A DNA stretch of 64,000 bases, from NCBI RefSeq assembly GCF_000002425.4, contig NC_037269.1, forward strand, positions 3,795,146 through 3,859,145. Direction: 5' to 3'. Shown piece after piece: positions 1 through 22,925 of this stretch. A program made the position numbers and the translations under genes. This DNA comes from Physcomitrium patens. Its lineage: Eukaryota > Streptophyta > Bryopsida > Funariales > Funariaceae. Position 1 is the first letter of the stretch, and every line of letters begins with the position of its first letter. A model generated the notes under the pieces. It had not been told where the DNA came from, did not search any database, and was given only the letters and a program-made list of their open reading frames with translations.

Positions 1-70
1 AGTTATTTGTTGACAAATTTTCAAAGTAGAGAAGAGAGTTTTTCTTGCATTCACTGTTTCTGTATATTCT

Positions 71-636
71 TGTCACAAACATACACATATAAGCCAATAA
101 TTGACTGTATAAATAGATAGAAGTAGATAAAAGTAAGTTAATTCTATAATATCTTCTAAAAAAGCTTCTTAGAAGCTTTATAGATGCTCTTTTGACTTTA
201 TAGGTGTCTATTATTGACTTTTAGGTTAAAAACTTGGTCAATAAGATAACCATGTGCCATATATGTTGGCAGCTTGAAGAACAAGCTAATTATGTGGCAC
301 ACATGTAGAAAAACTTGCCTTGTAAGTCAAGACATGTGTCTTACAAAGTTAACACATATTGGAGGTCCAATAGAATATTGCCATGTGGCCCTTTATTAGA
401 TAATATATATAGAAACAAGAGTAAAGCCTTCTTGACTCTTGTCAATTCTTTTCTTGCTTCTAGTCTAGTTTCAAGAGTCTTAAGTTTTCTTATCTTTTGG
501 CAATAAGACATTTCAGTTTTTTTTTTTAATATACATACTTTCTAATTTTTATTTTGTCACTTTTTCTTTGACATAAATTTCATTAGTTTATGCATCATTT
601 TTCAATTTGTGTCTTTGATAAATTGACAAGAGTACA
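71..636 (+). repeat. 5' LTR of the first Gypsy element
   Basis: About 566 bp, starting TGTCAC and closing at about 636, a few bases before a tRNA-Met primer site. It aligns along nearly its whole length with 7,274-7,831. The shared block around ACATACACATATAAG fixes the left edge at 71; the right edge is set by the primer site and is good to a few bases. Confidence 0.75.
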
Positions 637-640
637 CTTA

Positions 641-652
641 TAATATCAGAGC
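641..652 (+). other. Primer binding site, initiator tRNA-Met
   Basis: The sequence taatatcagagc matches the plant primer site TGGTATCAGAGC at ten of twelve positions and lies just inside the 5' LTR, as expected for minus-strand priming in plant LTR elements. Confidence 0.7.
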
Positions 653-1744
653 TTTGTCTTATCTTGTTTAAGAGTGGATTATCTTTTTCTCATGATAAGA
701 CATAAGCATATTAGAAGTTGTGGATTACCTTTTTCTAAACTGATATTAGTCTTATAATTTTCTTTGTCCTCAAGTCCTTTCTTCTACTTGTCTTGAGTAA
801 TATTGGATATTTTTCTGAGTGTTAGTATGGCAGAGCTTCTTGAAATGAAGAGTGTAATAGCACAAATGCAAGAGTAATTGAGAGAGTTGATTATTGCGAT
901 GCATCAACTTAGCTTACCACCACAAGGATCAACAAGAATGGCAGGAAGTGAAGATATAGAAATGATTAGAGCTACGTCAATATTTGCACCAAATCATGTC
1001 CCTCCACCCATGATGGAACATCCTTCAAATATTAGAAAACTAAGAATTACCCTGTCCAAGAAATTTAATAGTATAAGATCTAAATTTTGAGGATTTATCA
1101 ATCAAGTACAACTTTTGATTGAACTTCAACTTCAAAGCTATCCAATTTTAGGATCACAAGTTAGATTTATAGGTATACTTCTTTCAGGTTCAGCAATATC
1201 ATGATTTTCATCTTTTCTTGAATAATGAGATCTAATATTGGATAATCTGGAGGCATTTTTGATGGAATTTTGATCTATGTATGGAGAACATGATGCAACT
1301 CATGTTGCAACCAACAAGATCTGTATTTTACGACAAGGCAATTGATTTGTAACATTATATGCTTTATAGTTTTGACAACTTGCAACTGATATCAAGTAGG
1401 ATGATGCTATATTTATTAGCCAATTTTTTTATGGATTATAATATGAAGTAAAGAAATTGATGCTCAACTTACTTGATCCTCAAATATTGCGTCAAGCAAT
1501 TCACTTTGCTGTGAAATGCCACCATCAACTTTTTGAATTTTGATTTGAGAGTCACACAAGTAGGCCTCAACGTTACTACAATTTAATAGCAATACTAGCA
1601 TCTCTTCAATAAAAACATTCAAAAGTAGAGGATATGCAAATTGATGTGGTATGTTTTAAACCTCTTACCAAGTAAGAAAAGACTCGACGTTGTGGAGGTA
1701 GAGAGAGTTTGTCTCAAGAAAGCGTTGGGCTTCTAGCTGCGACT

Positions 1745-3185
1745 AAATACTCAATCAAGTCTAAGATATAAAATACTAAGTTTATATATATAATGTTTTC
1801 CATTTTTGAACAATTACATCAAAACATAAGCCCAAGTACCAAATAAACACTCAAATGTATAATAAAGTATCTTAAAACCTTCTATATCCATATGAGAAAT
1901 ATTTTCCAAACTTCAACAACTCTTATGTCATGATTGGATTGTCTAAACTATTTTAAAATTTACTTGAAATATTGATATACTTTCAAAAACTACCACAAAA
2001 AAATTCAACTACAAATTCATTACGGATCTTGAGATATCACTAAAATCCTAACAGTAGCTTTAAACCCTAGCTTATATACACCTACATAATAATTTCTTTA
2101 TATCTCACAAAATAAGTACTCAAATACCATGAAACATTGATATATAGCTTTTTAACTTAATAACTCACACTTATGTGAGCCAAAAATTCATCCAAAAACT
2201 CAAGCTATGGCTCCAAACATTACTATCAACAAAATGACTCACTTACTGTCTTTGAATTACATGTACTATCTTCAATGCCCTATAACTCCTTCATCTAGAC
2301 TTGAAATTCATCAAAATGTATATATAAAATATAGCCAAAAAAGTATTCTCTCCAACTCTAGTTGCTGATATTTCATTGCTCTCCGTACGCATATGTTATG
2401 CTCCAAAGAGTGACAGTAGGTACAAATTTGACACCTTAACTTTGAATACCTATATCTCCTTCATAAAAATTCAAATTCATACAAACTCTTCACCCAAATT
2501 ATACCTAATATCTTAAACTTGCTGACTCTAGCCTCCAAAGCTCGAATGACTTTGAAAGAGAAACTCTAATTCCTAATAAGGCCTCGGGCAGCCTCGTTGA
2601 AGCCCATTGGGCATGGCCTTTGATCAATAGGAATGAAGATCTCCATTCCTTGCCTTCATCCAACCATGCCTTCCTTTCATCCCTCCCAATAAGCCTCCTA
2701 ATAGTTTAGACTTTCATCTTTAGACTCCAACCTCTCTTAAGTTTTATACTAAATATCTACATTCTACATAATATAAATACTATAATCAAAATAAATAAAT
2801 CTCCAAATAAATTTTTCTATATCAATTCTGTTTAAATTTATTTACTAACTACTCTAATCTACATCAAGACTTACAAACATATTATATGTCTTAATTAATT
2901 TTTACATATTATAATCAATTCCAGTACGACATCAACCTCTTCCAAACTTGCACATCCTCTAGCATGTGCTAACCTTAATTCTTATTTTCTTCATCTTCAT
3001 CTATGTTTGCATCTTCTTCTTTATATTCTTAGTCCAAATATTGAGGTAAGAATTCTCGAAGGTCTTCTATTTGAAACCGCTTATCTCTTCTCTTAAAAGT
3101 CTTCACTCTCTTCCTTGCTATTGGAATTCTAATGATAGCTCCATCTAACTAACAAAATATATATGTTTCATTGTGTTGCAATATT
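1745..3185 (-). mobile_element. Nested repeat insertion A within the Gypsy element
   Basis: This block interrupts the Gypsy body between gag and reverse transcriptase. Its middle (about 2,040-2,640) is clearly related to 5,240-5,850, sharing for example the stretch around 'caaagctcgaatg' and the 'gaccaataggaat'-type motif. At its right side (about 2,930-3,150) the minus strand reads like the acidic and basic linker of a retroelement polyprotein, so A is probably the tail plus LTR of a second Gypsy family in reverse orientation. Edges are approximate. It is a fossil. Confidence 0.55.
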
Positions 3186-3262
3186 ACAATTAAATATGAA
3201 TCAAAATATTATTTATTTATTTATTTAAATATTCTTCTATCTATTATATTAGTGGTCTAAAA

Positions 3263-3736
3263 ATGGTAAGAGATATCCTATGCTTTTTAAACTTTACTAA
3301 CTATTATTGGATCTTCATCAAAGACTTCTCTGGAGTTGTAGTCCTACTTATACATTTGACTTGCAAAGACAAACTTGAGTGGAGAAGAGAAGTTGAAGCA
3401 TCTTTTGAAGCTTTGAAGTCAACTTTTATTTTTGGACCAATCTTATATTGCGTCAACTTTTCTAGGGCATTTTTTATGGAAACAGATGCATCAAAATTTG
3501 CTTTGGATGTTGTATTATCACAAATAGGAACAGACGATAAACTTCATCTAATAGCTTTTTATTCCAAAATTTTTTTAGTAATTGAGATTAATTATGAAAT
3601 CCATAATAAAGAGCTTCTTGCAATTGTGGATTCATTTCAAGAATGTTGTCATCATCTAAAAGGTGCTTACAATCTAGTCACTATATATATATGGACTTCA
3701 AGAATCTCAAGTACTTCATATCAATACGTGTTTTGA
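3263..3736 (+). pseudogene. Gypsy reverse transcriptase end and RNase H (fossil)
   Basis: A readable block of 157 residues from the first Gypsy element. It begins in the reverse-transcriptase connection (FLNFTNYYWIFIKDFS, as in the family's FxGxxNYYRxFI) and runs into RNase H, with the ETDASKFALD and NYEIHNKELLAIV motifs. It is a remnant of the polyprotein, not a host gene. Confidence 0.85.
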
Positions 3737-4926
3737 ATCATTGCCAAGCCCATTGGAGCATGTCTTCATCAAGATTTGTTTTCCACATAACATATTGACC
3801 TGGAAAATAATAAGATTTGTCAGAGTCTCTTTCTAAACATTCTTATCTTCTACCAAAAGAAGGAAATGCATCTTTTAATCAACAAAGAATGATTCTCTTG
3901 AAGCCAGAGCATTTTCATCTTCGAGTAATGAAATCAACATTGAATATTCATTCCACCTTTGTGAAACAAATCCAATCAAGTATGTCTTCTGCTCCTCTTA
4001 TTCACAATATCAAGAATCCTTCTTTTAAGTCGCATGATACTTCTAATTTTGAGTTCAAAATCAAACTATTCTATTTCAAAGGTCGATTATATACTCCAAA
4101 AAGAGAAGCACGATTACGTTTTCTTTAAGCATGTCATGACTTTTCAGTAGCAAGATATTTTGAATACAATAAGACTTTGGAGCTTATATCTAGAGATTTT
4201 TAGTGGCTACAAATGCAGAAGGATGTTAAAGACTTTATTCAATCATGTGACATTTGTTCAAGATCAAAAACTCTCTATCATTGATCTTACGGACTTCTTC
4301 AACAATTATCATTCGTGAACAACAATTGTCTTTTCATTCTATGGATTTCATTATAGATCCTTTAATCTCAGGTTCTTATGACTCTATATTTGTGATAGTA
4401 GATCATTTTATCAAGATGACACATTTTTTACCAAGTACAAAATCTATTACATATGAAGAAACAGCTAAAGTCTTGTTTGGCAGTATCTATTGATATTATG
4501 GATTATCCAAGGATATCATATTAGATAAGAGAACTCAATTTATATCAAGATTTTAGTGGACTCTTTATAAGATTCTAAAAATAGATATAAAACTATCTTT
4601 GACATTTCATCTTAAAACTAATGGACAAATAAAGTATGTTAATCAAGTTTTGGAGCAGTATTTAAGATGTACCATCAACTACCAACAAGATGATTGAACA
4701 ACTCTTATGCCATTGGCAGAGTTTGCTTATAATAATACAGTATATTCTTCTATAAAATAAATATCTTTCTATGCCAATTATGGTTATCATCCATAACTTG
4801 ATACTTTTGATTTTTTAGAAGCTGATAATCTTGTGGTAGAAGATTTAGATAATTGTTTGTCAAATCTACATGCAGCAATGAAGGCGCAGTTAAAAGAAAC
4901 TCAAGAACAACAAAAGATCAATGTGG

Positions 4927-6252
4927 TGTTATATCACATGATTTACTATTTAAGAATACACTCAATATCTAATTATAGAGGGTTTACCTTAAAATTTTAT
5001 ATGTAACTTGTCTTAGCTTCCAAACTCCTTTATTTTGCATAAAATTCAAAATATAGCAAAATCCCTTCAAAACACATTTTTTCCATGAAGGGTTTTTTTT
5101 TCCCAAACTTTAAGAATTCATTATTCTTGATCTAACTGTTTAGTTTGTATCAAATTTATAGGATAGGTAGGATTTATCCTTAAATTTGATCACAAAAAAA
5201 ATGAATTTTAAATTTACTCTTGATCTTGGCATCTAAGGAATCCTAGCAGATGCTCTAAACTCTAATTTAAAAGTACCCGACCACTATTTTCTTAATACCT
5301 CACGAATCCAATACTCAAATATCATTAAACTTATGTATAAAGTTTATTAACATGAATATACACATTCTTTGAAATTTTGAGCCAAAATCTTATCAAATTG
5401 TTCAAGATATAGCTCAAGATACAACCACTAGTAAATTGTGTTACTTACTACCCTTAGATTGCATGCACTGGCTTCAAAATCCAATATCTTCTTTAATCCA
5501 ACTTAGAATCCAGCAAAAAATATACAAAAAATATAGCTACAAAAGTGCTTTCTTTAATTACAGTCATCGATCCTCAATTGCCCTCCGTATGCGTGCGTTA
5601 TATCAAAAAGAGTGAAAGTAGCTCCCAAATCAACACCTTAACTTTGAGCGCCTATATCTCCTTCATATAAATTCCAAATCATACAAGATTTATACCAAAA
5701 CCATAGCCAAAAACCTAAATTTGCTGAATTTTGCCTTCAAAGCTCGAATGGCCCCAAAAAACTAACCCTAATCTCTAATATGGCCTGGGGCAGCCTACTC
5801 AAAGTCCATTGGTCATGATTTTTGACCAATAGGAATAGAGATTTTCATCATCCATCTCCATTCATCTATATGAATACCATAAATTTTCTTTTTGCTACCA
5901 AAATTCTTTTCCAACTCTTTTTTTATAAGATTCATTCAATATATGACCTCGACACCAAATTAAAGAACCAAAATAAGACTTCAAGGATCACCAATGTCTA
6001 ATAAAGGTGACTCAAAATATTTAAAATTACTACCAACAAAATCAATCTCAAAAGCCACTATTAAAAGAAAATAAAGTTATACAAATTCTAATAGTAATTC
6101 TTTGAAACAACCTCCTTTTAAAGTAGTAATTTAACCACATTCTACAACCAACTAAAATCTAGTAATATGGCTCTCATGATGTTGTTAAGTAAATTATACA
6201 TTAAATACATAATCACATTATTTTCATATAGTAGCCAAACCACAATATAATA
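4927..6252 (-). mobile_element. Nested repeat insertion B, LTR-like, with GTGG flanks
   Basis: About 1,326 bp inserted between the integrase and chromodomain parts of the Gypsy element. The ends are TGTTATA and TATAATA, a near inverted pair typical of LTR termini, and the direct repeat GTGG stands on both sides (4,923-4,926 and 6,253-6,256). Its middle is homologous to insertion A in the same orientation, at roughly 70-75% identity by eye. The simplest reading is a solo LTR of the family that also gave insertion A. Strand is inferred from coding-like sequence beside copy A. Confidence 0.6.
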
Positions 6253-6347
6253 GTGGATGTCTATAGAAAGGAACAACCACCATTCCACGTGGATGACAAG
6301 GTATAGTTACTTCATCGCATTATCAAAATTATTATCCTTATGACAAG

Positions 6348-6690
6348 TTGGACTATTGTAGGCCTGAATCATTTCGTATTTCTATACAAATCAATCTAGA
6401 TGCATATCATTTACACCTACCGGAGTCAATAAAAATCTATCCAGTATTTGATAGGTCTTTTCTTAAATCATACAAATTAGTGGACGTACCAAGAAAAAGA
6501 CAAGAGCCACTTCCTCCTATAGAAGTAGACAATAATGAAGAATTTGAATTGTAAGAAGTCTTAGAGTCAAGGCCGCACCAAAATAAGTTAGAATATCTTG
6601 TTCATTAGCATGGATATAATATTAATGAATATATATGGCAACCAATAAAGAATCCTACAAATGCATCAAAGAAGGTGGAGGCTTTTCATC
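6348..6690 (+). pseudogene. Gypsy integrase tail and chromodomain (fossil)
   Basis: Reads as the post-integrase region (YHLHLPESIKIYPVFDRSFL, matching the family's LPxxxxIHPVFHVSxL) followed by a chromodomain-like block (KLEYLVH, HGYNINE, WQPIKN). Chromodomains bind histone marks and steer insertion in chromoviruses. Broken remnant of the first Gypsy element. Confidence 0.8.
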
Positions 6691-7259
6691 GATGACATCC
6701 ATTAAAATCAAAATGAAGCTTTTTTTTATAAAAGAAATAAGATCTAGATAAGATAACATTTTACTTCCAATCCTTGTTTGTAGCTTCTTTATATTTGTGA
6801 TACTTAGAAGATGGAGAACCAAAAACAGGGGATTCAAGTAAAGAGCCTTCATTTGCTAATCTGCTAGATAAGACATTCGAATTGTTAAAACCTTCAAAAC
6901 AATGCAATCAAGATGAAGATCCTTGAAAAAGACATATTTTTTTTCAAATAGATGATAAGATACAACGCATTTGATATCACGACCTTCGAAGAGACTTCTA
7001 ATATTTGGTAATTTTATGAGAGGTAGGAACGACACCTCATGGAATTTCAAATATTTTATTTGAAGGAAGTTACGAAGGCCTCAACAATGACCAAATAATA
7101 GGTTGGTATTATCGCCCTGATATGAGATACTATCGATGGCTGAGATGGCCTATCAACTATCTTCAAAGAGGACAAGGATCAGAGTATGTGACAAATATTA
7201 TTCGCTCCATCTTTGATTTCTTCAACATATGAAGTCTGCTCCTCGTAGAACTTGTACCT

Positions 7260-7273
7260 AGAAAAGAGAGTAA
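7260..7273 (+). other. Polypurine tract of the first Gypsy element
   Basis: The purine-rich run agaaaagagagtaa ends immediately before the start of the 3' LTR, where plus-strand priming takes place in LTR retroelements. Confidence 0.6.
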
Positions 7274-7831
7274 TATCATGGACATACACATATAAGTCAA
7301 TAATTATTTGTATAAATAGGTAGAAGTAGATAGAAATAAACAAAAGTAAGTTAATTCTATAATATCTTCTAAAAAAACTTCTTAGAAGCTACATAGATGC
7401 TTCTTTGACTTTATAGGTGTCTATTATTGACTTTTAGGTTAAAAACTTGGTTAAAAAATTAACCATGTGCCATACATGTTGGTAGCTTAAAAAACAAGCT
7501 AATTATGTGGCGCACATATAAAAAAACTTGCTTTGTAAGTCAAGGTATATATCTTACAAAGTCAACACATATTAGATGTCCAATAGAATATTGCCATGTA
7601 GGTCCTAGTTAGATAATATATAGAGAGACAAGAGTGAAGTCTTCTTGACTCTTATCAATTCCTTTCTTGCTTCTAGCCTAATTTCAAGAGTCTTAAGTTT
7701 TCTTATTTTCTGGAAATAAGCCATTCTAGTTTCTTTTTAATATACTTACTTTCTTATTTCTATTTTGTCACTTTTTCTTTGATACGGATTTCATTGGTTT
7801 ATGCATCATTTTCTAATTCATGTCCTTGATA
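7274..7831 (+). repeat. 3' LTR of the first Gypsy element
   Basis: Aligns with 71-636 over about 560 bp, including shared blocks such as 'tctataatatcttctaaaa' and 'tgactttataggtgtctat'. Similarity fades at about 7,831, so the exact right edge is uncertain. Confidence 0.75.
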
Positions 7832-10756
7832 CTTCTTCTAAAAATGATATGTCTTTTTTCTTTGTATTTCTTAAAGGATCTTTCTTAAGTAATATGTTAT
7901 GAACAAGAGATAAGGTTTATTTTTATTTTGGGATGCTTAGACAATCTAAGAATCCTTAGTAGCATATTACAAAAGCAATTTCAAATACATCGTGCTTATA
8001 TCCTATAGAATATCTTTTAATGATATGTTGGAGCTTAAATAAATCAAATTACAATTTTAAAAAATACTATCATGTAAATTAATCAAAATCAAATAAGGCA
8101 ATATGACTAGCATCTTGATAGATCAAAAGAATTAACATTTTATTTTCATATAAAACAATCAACTCATTTATATAATATAGAATAAAATATGTGAGGAACA
8201 TTTTTTTGCATTTAAACAATTCATTGTCAAATTTGTCTTCATATTATAAAAAACCAATATTGACAAATCTCTTTAAAAAATTGAATCTATAAAATATATT
8301 TAATATAATTAAAATATATTTTTGAAGCCATATACAAAGCACATATTTGTACTATTTTTAACCTCATCTATTAATGTGATAGTTAAATTCTATAATTTTT
8401 GAAGTAGAATACTTGGTTGTAGATTCAAACAATGTCTTTTAGTGGATTAAGATAGATACATCATCAAATATTACTATTATAATAAATATCATTGCTATAA
8501 TTGTCGATGAAGAAAAATAAAATTGAAAAGATAAAGAATCTAAATTTGATGCACTTGTAAACATTAGTTTTTTTTTTTTTTTTTTTTTTTTTTCTATTTA
8601 ATCAAGTATGTCTTGTAGTTATTTTTTAAAGTAATAAGTTTCTATTCATGAGTCTACTCATGGTTCTAGTAAAGAACTTCAGCAAAGTTTGTTCATTCAA
8701 GCTTACCTAAGCTTTATATTAAAATTTTCTATTTATAATATCTCTAAATCTTTGATCTTGAGATTTTTTCACTATAATCTCTCTTATTTAAGCTTTATTG
8801 CAAAAACTTGACATTATTATTTTAGATCAAGATCCTTCTAATTAGTTCTTATGTGCTTCACCATTATCTATCATTGTAGTATTTTTTATATTATTTTCTA
8901 TTATATTAATTGAAACATCCAATGAGCTCCTTAGAACACCTCTAATTAAATCTTTTCAGCCAATGTAACATTTATTAAAATTTGAATTCCTATGAGAAGT
9001 ACTATTTTTATCTTATATTCTTACTTTGATTATATTCTATGTCAAACCTTTTAAGGTAGCACTGCTTAGAATGTCAAGAAGAATTTTTAAGAATCATATT
9101 GTTTCTCTTAAAAGCAATGTATCTTTGTATCTTAGAGTTGGACAATATATTGTAATATCATATGAATAGTATGTCTTAACTTTCAATTGTCTAAAGATTT
9201 TACAAACATTAGAGCTATTAATGAATAAAGTTTTATATAAACACTATTGCCAATTAAGATTGTAAATTGTATAGCTCGTATATCTTCTTTCTTAATATAA
9301 TTGATAAAACTTTACTCAATACCACAAAAAATTGGATATTATAGTTGGTTAGCAATCATTGTTAATAGTTCTTTAAAGTGTTGTCCATGTCAATGCAAAT
9401 GCATCATAACTTCTTTACATGACATTTGCATCTATTCTTCAACTTATAACTTTGATTTCCAATCTATGATTGAAAATCATGCCTTTATATACTTATCAAT
9501 ACTATATTCAACAATAGAAAATTCTTTGATATTTCATACTTAGTTTAGAATTGTGAGCCTTTGAAAGCATGGTAGCTTGCTAACTTCTTTGTACTTGTCT
9601 ATGCATGCAAAGGTAAAGTTTTTGTATTTTCAAGGTACGTAATCAAGTCTTTCTTTGGCAATTTAATCAAGGAGTTAGATGTTACAACTATAGATACTTT
9701 AGTATGTTGGTTTCAATTATAGTGACATTCTAGTGTAGTGGCTACTACTTTGGAGTAGCATTATCATTCTTCACAATTTCAAAGGCTTCAAGTATTACTT
9801 TAGAAGAAATAGTAGATAGAAAATTGAATTTAGATCTATGAGATATCATATAACTAATTACATATCTATATGTGAATGGTAAAGGTTCTACTGGATTTAA
9901 GAATAGTCTAGTCACATGACTTAAGTTGATGAGTCTAGAGCTTTGTTAGTAGCTTGCAAAAGAGGGCAAGAGATAAAGTATTTCAGGCTATCAATTTTTG
10001 ATATGATAAGAAGTAGTACAATCCTCAAGTTGTTACAATAATATTCTTTATAAGCTTCTACTATGTTCTCATTGTTGCTCATGAAACTTTATAAATCAAC
10101 ACTTCAAAAATGGATTAAAGGCATTGAAAACCAAGATGCAAAAGATAACAAACAATAATAATTTTATTCTTGGAAATACATAGGGCCTCAACTACTTTGT
10201 GTTTTCAGGTTTTTAAAATTCTCTTCTTAACAACTAAATAGTTTACATTTTTGTCTCATTATCTTATACCTAAGCTGTTATGTATATATATATATATATA
10301 TATATGACATATATAAAAATATATATACAAATCATTCACTATTTTATTACAAAGAACTAAATAAATTGTCAAAATTTAGGATGGGAGCATAAAGAAAACA
10401 TGCATTCTATACAAACAATGAAATTGAGTAGGAGCAGAAATTATATATGTACAATTGATATATCTTATTACACTAAACCTATCATTCAACCATGCAATTA
10501 AAAATGAAAACAATGTACTTCATGACTCATCAACCATCTGATATTATCTTCTATGCAAAATTACAATTAAAAAAAAAAAATCGTTTCACATGTAAGTCAA
10601 TTAACTATTCTTCTATACAAGTAGTTACTTCTTCCACTAAATCTTCAACATATCAATTAACTAGCTAGAAAATAGGGAATTTCAGAAACACAGATCAATT
10701 ACAGAACTACTTTTAATTTTTTAAATGCCACAAATCAATGTCTCAATGTGTTTGTT
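7832..10756. other. AT-rich intergenic stretch with no recognisable gene
   Basis: About 2.9 kb with very low GC. It holds a poly-T run of about 26 at 8,568-8,593 and a TA microsatellite near 10,283-10,305. Short open frames exist (for example 9,301-9,543) but resemble nothing I know and have the composition of random AT-rich DNA. Probably decayed repeat sequence. Confidence 0.6.
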
Positions 10757-11813
10757 TTAAATTTTATTACCAAATCTATCAGTTGGATGAAAAGTATACA
10801 CAGACGAATGTACGAAGGACAGATGAACGAACCGCGGTAGACGAAGCTGCACGTCGAAGTGGATGAGAAGATTGTCGAGAACGAAGTCTGAGTATAACCT
10901 CAGAAGAAGATTCCTGTTATTTTGTTCATGGTAGGGTTTTGGACTTGCAAGGGACGAGGCATTGTCCGTCCTCTGCACCAGAAGCTCAGATCAGGATCAG
11001 TCGGACAGTGCCTTGCAATTCTAAAAAAATATATATATTTTTTTTTTTTTTTTTTTGCACTTCTTCCACGGACCGCTAGCAAATTGCCAGCCTCCTCGGA
11101 TTGCTCGTAATTTGGGAAACTTAAACCATTACGGTACGCACTACATTTTTCGCGAGTGTTTTTCCATTTTCACCACGAAATTGTTGACAGATGTGTGCTG
11201 AGGCTCACTATGGCGGTCGTTGGAGTTCTCACGCGAATTTCGAGCTTTGTGAGATGCATCGGCAACTGATTTTAGGCTTCTTTCAGAAAAACCTTGGGGT
11301 CCCTACAGTGACTTTTATGGCCCGAGACTTGGATGCCACGGCATTATTTCTACGTTGATTGTCGTTTTTTAATCCTCTCACTGGGCAGAATCTTTGAACA
11401 TCTTCATCTGCATATGCGCGATAAGCCGGTGCCGCTAGAAGTTTCCGGGCATCGTAATACATTTTCTCCTCGCTTAAACCCTAATTTAGGCAATTTAGGC
11501 ATTAGTACGCAGAAGATGGGTAGAGGAAATCTTGTGGTTGTGAGTGAGGGGGCTGGTCGTCGTTCCTGCGCCTGAGCTTACTACAGCACTTGGATTGAGT
11601 GTAATGAGTCGCTTCACATGCTCGAGTAGGTTGGTGATGGCAATTGTTCAGAAGGTCACAAGTGGCAAATAGCGAGATGAGTGAAATATTTTAATCTGGG
11701 TATGTTGGTCATCATGAAGTTATGGTCTTGGATGGCAGGGAGAGCTGGGGAATTGGAGGGGATAAATTAGGAGAACAGGATACGACGTGTAGGAGGCGGT
11801 AAAAGTTGCAGCG
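10757..11813 (+). promoter_or_regulatory. Upstream region and 5' leader of the Pol III largest-subunit gene
   Basis: GC content rises sharply at about 10,760 and remains gene-like up to the start codon at 11,814. The region has a TA/poly-T run at 11,027-11,057 and a telo-box at 11,476-11,484. Small open frames on both strands (10,757-10,978 and 10,922-11,110) match nothing I recognise. I infer promoter plus 5' leader; the transcription start cannot be placed. Confidence 0.5.
11476..11484 (+). promoter_or_regulatory. Telo-box AAACCCTAA
   Basis: Exact AAACCCTAA about 330 bp upstream of the start codon. Telo-boxes are known plant promoter elements enriched in genes for translation and transcription machinery, which fits a Pol III subunit gene. 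Matching boxes occur upstream of two other gene islands here (24,332 and 63,548). Confidence 0.6.
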
Positions 11814-21459
<9,646 letters not shown>

Positions 21460-22925
21460 CGTGTTGAATCTAAGGAAATCTTTATTGTTGCATCTAAGCA
21501 TCTTCTCAGTTGAATCTGCTTTGACAGCACTGCATACAAATTAATGCTTGTAAGTTCTTTGTCCCTTCGTCTAGAGTCATACGGAGGAGAGGATTCGTTT
21601 TATTGTTGGATCTGTTTATCTGTAGTTTAGTGATATAATCAGACTATGATCATTCTGTACATCGTGTGGGCCCTTACCCAGTCTGAATGGAATGTTGTTA
21701 TCATCCTTAAAAGCCCAGTTGACCTGTATACTGAACATATGACCAATTATGTCACCTTGAACGTTTAAGGCTAAAATTTGTGATCCTTAGTTCAGGTGTT
21801 ATCTTAATGAGCAGTATCAATTTTTCGTAATGACGTTCTGGGAATATTAGTTCTAGATCTCATAGTTGAAACATTTTGTAATCACATGTGCAGGTTGTAC
21901 AAGTGGTTCCTCATTGACTGGAGGTGAGTGAACTTCTGAGTGTACAGATTACGGCTGTAGTATTAGGCGAGGATAGGACCATTTCATTTATAAATTTAAC
22001 GAGATTGCACATGTGGATTTGGGGAGGTGATGATAAGTATTTTAGGTTGAACTAGGGTATTCTTACACCTGAAATATTTCAGCATATAGATGACTACTGG
22101 GAGTAGATTATTGTTACTAATTTCTAGATTTGAAATCCAAAGGAAAGGATTCACTTACTCCCTACATTGGTACATGGTTTTGGCCAGATATTGTGCTTGA
22201 CGTGAGGCACATAGGTTACATCTAATGGGCCTGTACAAGTCAGCTTATGATACTGATTTAATAAATCGTTATAGATTCGAACCCTTACTTCACAACTCGT
22301 CGTTGATTGGTTTGAAATACTGTACGTTGGTAATGTCCTATTAACTTAATACCGTCATTACTTTTGAAATCTTGTTGTACCTCATAAAACTGTACCTGGT
22401 GGGCTGTTTTCATGCGTTCCATTCTTTTCAGATTGATGTTGCGTCATGGAGCAAGGTGGATACAATTGTTTCAACGAAACAAATTTGAGAGGATTGGGGA
22501 AGTCGAAAGTTTCTTGGTTGACTCACCTGTGATTTGTAGTGTTAAATATAGTATTACTTTTGAAATGGCAAATCACTGGGGTCATCTATCAGCAAAAGCC
22601 TTTCCCTGACTGATCTTAATCAAAAATCTTTAAACTAAACTAGTCTCACGCTGTTCACTACACGAATAAAGATTCTATGCATTATTCATTCAGTCTTGTT
22701 TTCAACTACGAACCACAGCTCAAATTCTTTGACTGGAGATGCATGACAGTTGATGCTGGATAATATTTTTCACGATGTTATTGTGCCGCAATGAATTTAG
22801 TTGAATACTCAAATTTTAATTGATATATATTTTTTAAAATAATTGTCCAATAAATTGATTGAGATTCATATAATATTATTTGTCATATCATACTAGTGCA
22901 TATACACATACATTTTATGTATTAA
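21460..22925 (+). other. 3' flank of NRPC1: probable 3' UTR, then intergenic sequence
   Basis: GC stays gene-like until about 22,650 and then falls. A strong donor-like GTGAGT at 21,924 raises the possibility of a spliced 3' UTR. A 65-codon open frame at 22,412-22,609 has an ATG but no recognisable features. The polyadenylation site cannot be placed from sequence alone. Confidence 0.4.

Larger units (their letters stand above)
71..7831 (+). mobile_element. Old chromodomain Gypsy LTR retrotransposon (fossil)
   Basis: A full-span Gypsy (chromovirus-type) element, broken in many places. The sequence shows two direct LTRs, a primer site matching initiator tRNA-Met, a gag-like stretch near 820-1,650, the end of reverse transcriptase plus RNase H near 3,263-3,736 (TDASKFALD, NYEIHNKELLAIV), integrase traces near 4,150-4,900, and a C-terminal chromodomain near 6,350-6,690. 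Gene order RT-RNase H-integrase-chromodomain is diagnostic of Gypsy chromoviruses. Two insertions of a second repeat family lie inside it. By eye the LTRs differ at roughly one site in ten plus small indels, so the element is old. It is not expected to be active. Confidence 0.85.

Noticed and set aside
9301-9543. 80-codon frame in the AT-rich stretch
   Set aside because: No recognisable motif, AT-driven composition, no supporting start context or introns.
22412-22609. 65-codon ATG frame downstream of NRPC1
   Set aside because: Lies in the probable 3' UTR or flank, with no recognisable features and no sign of splicing into a gene.
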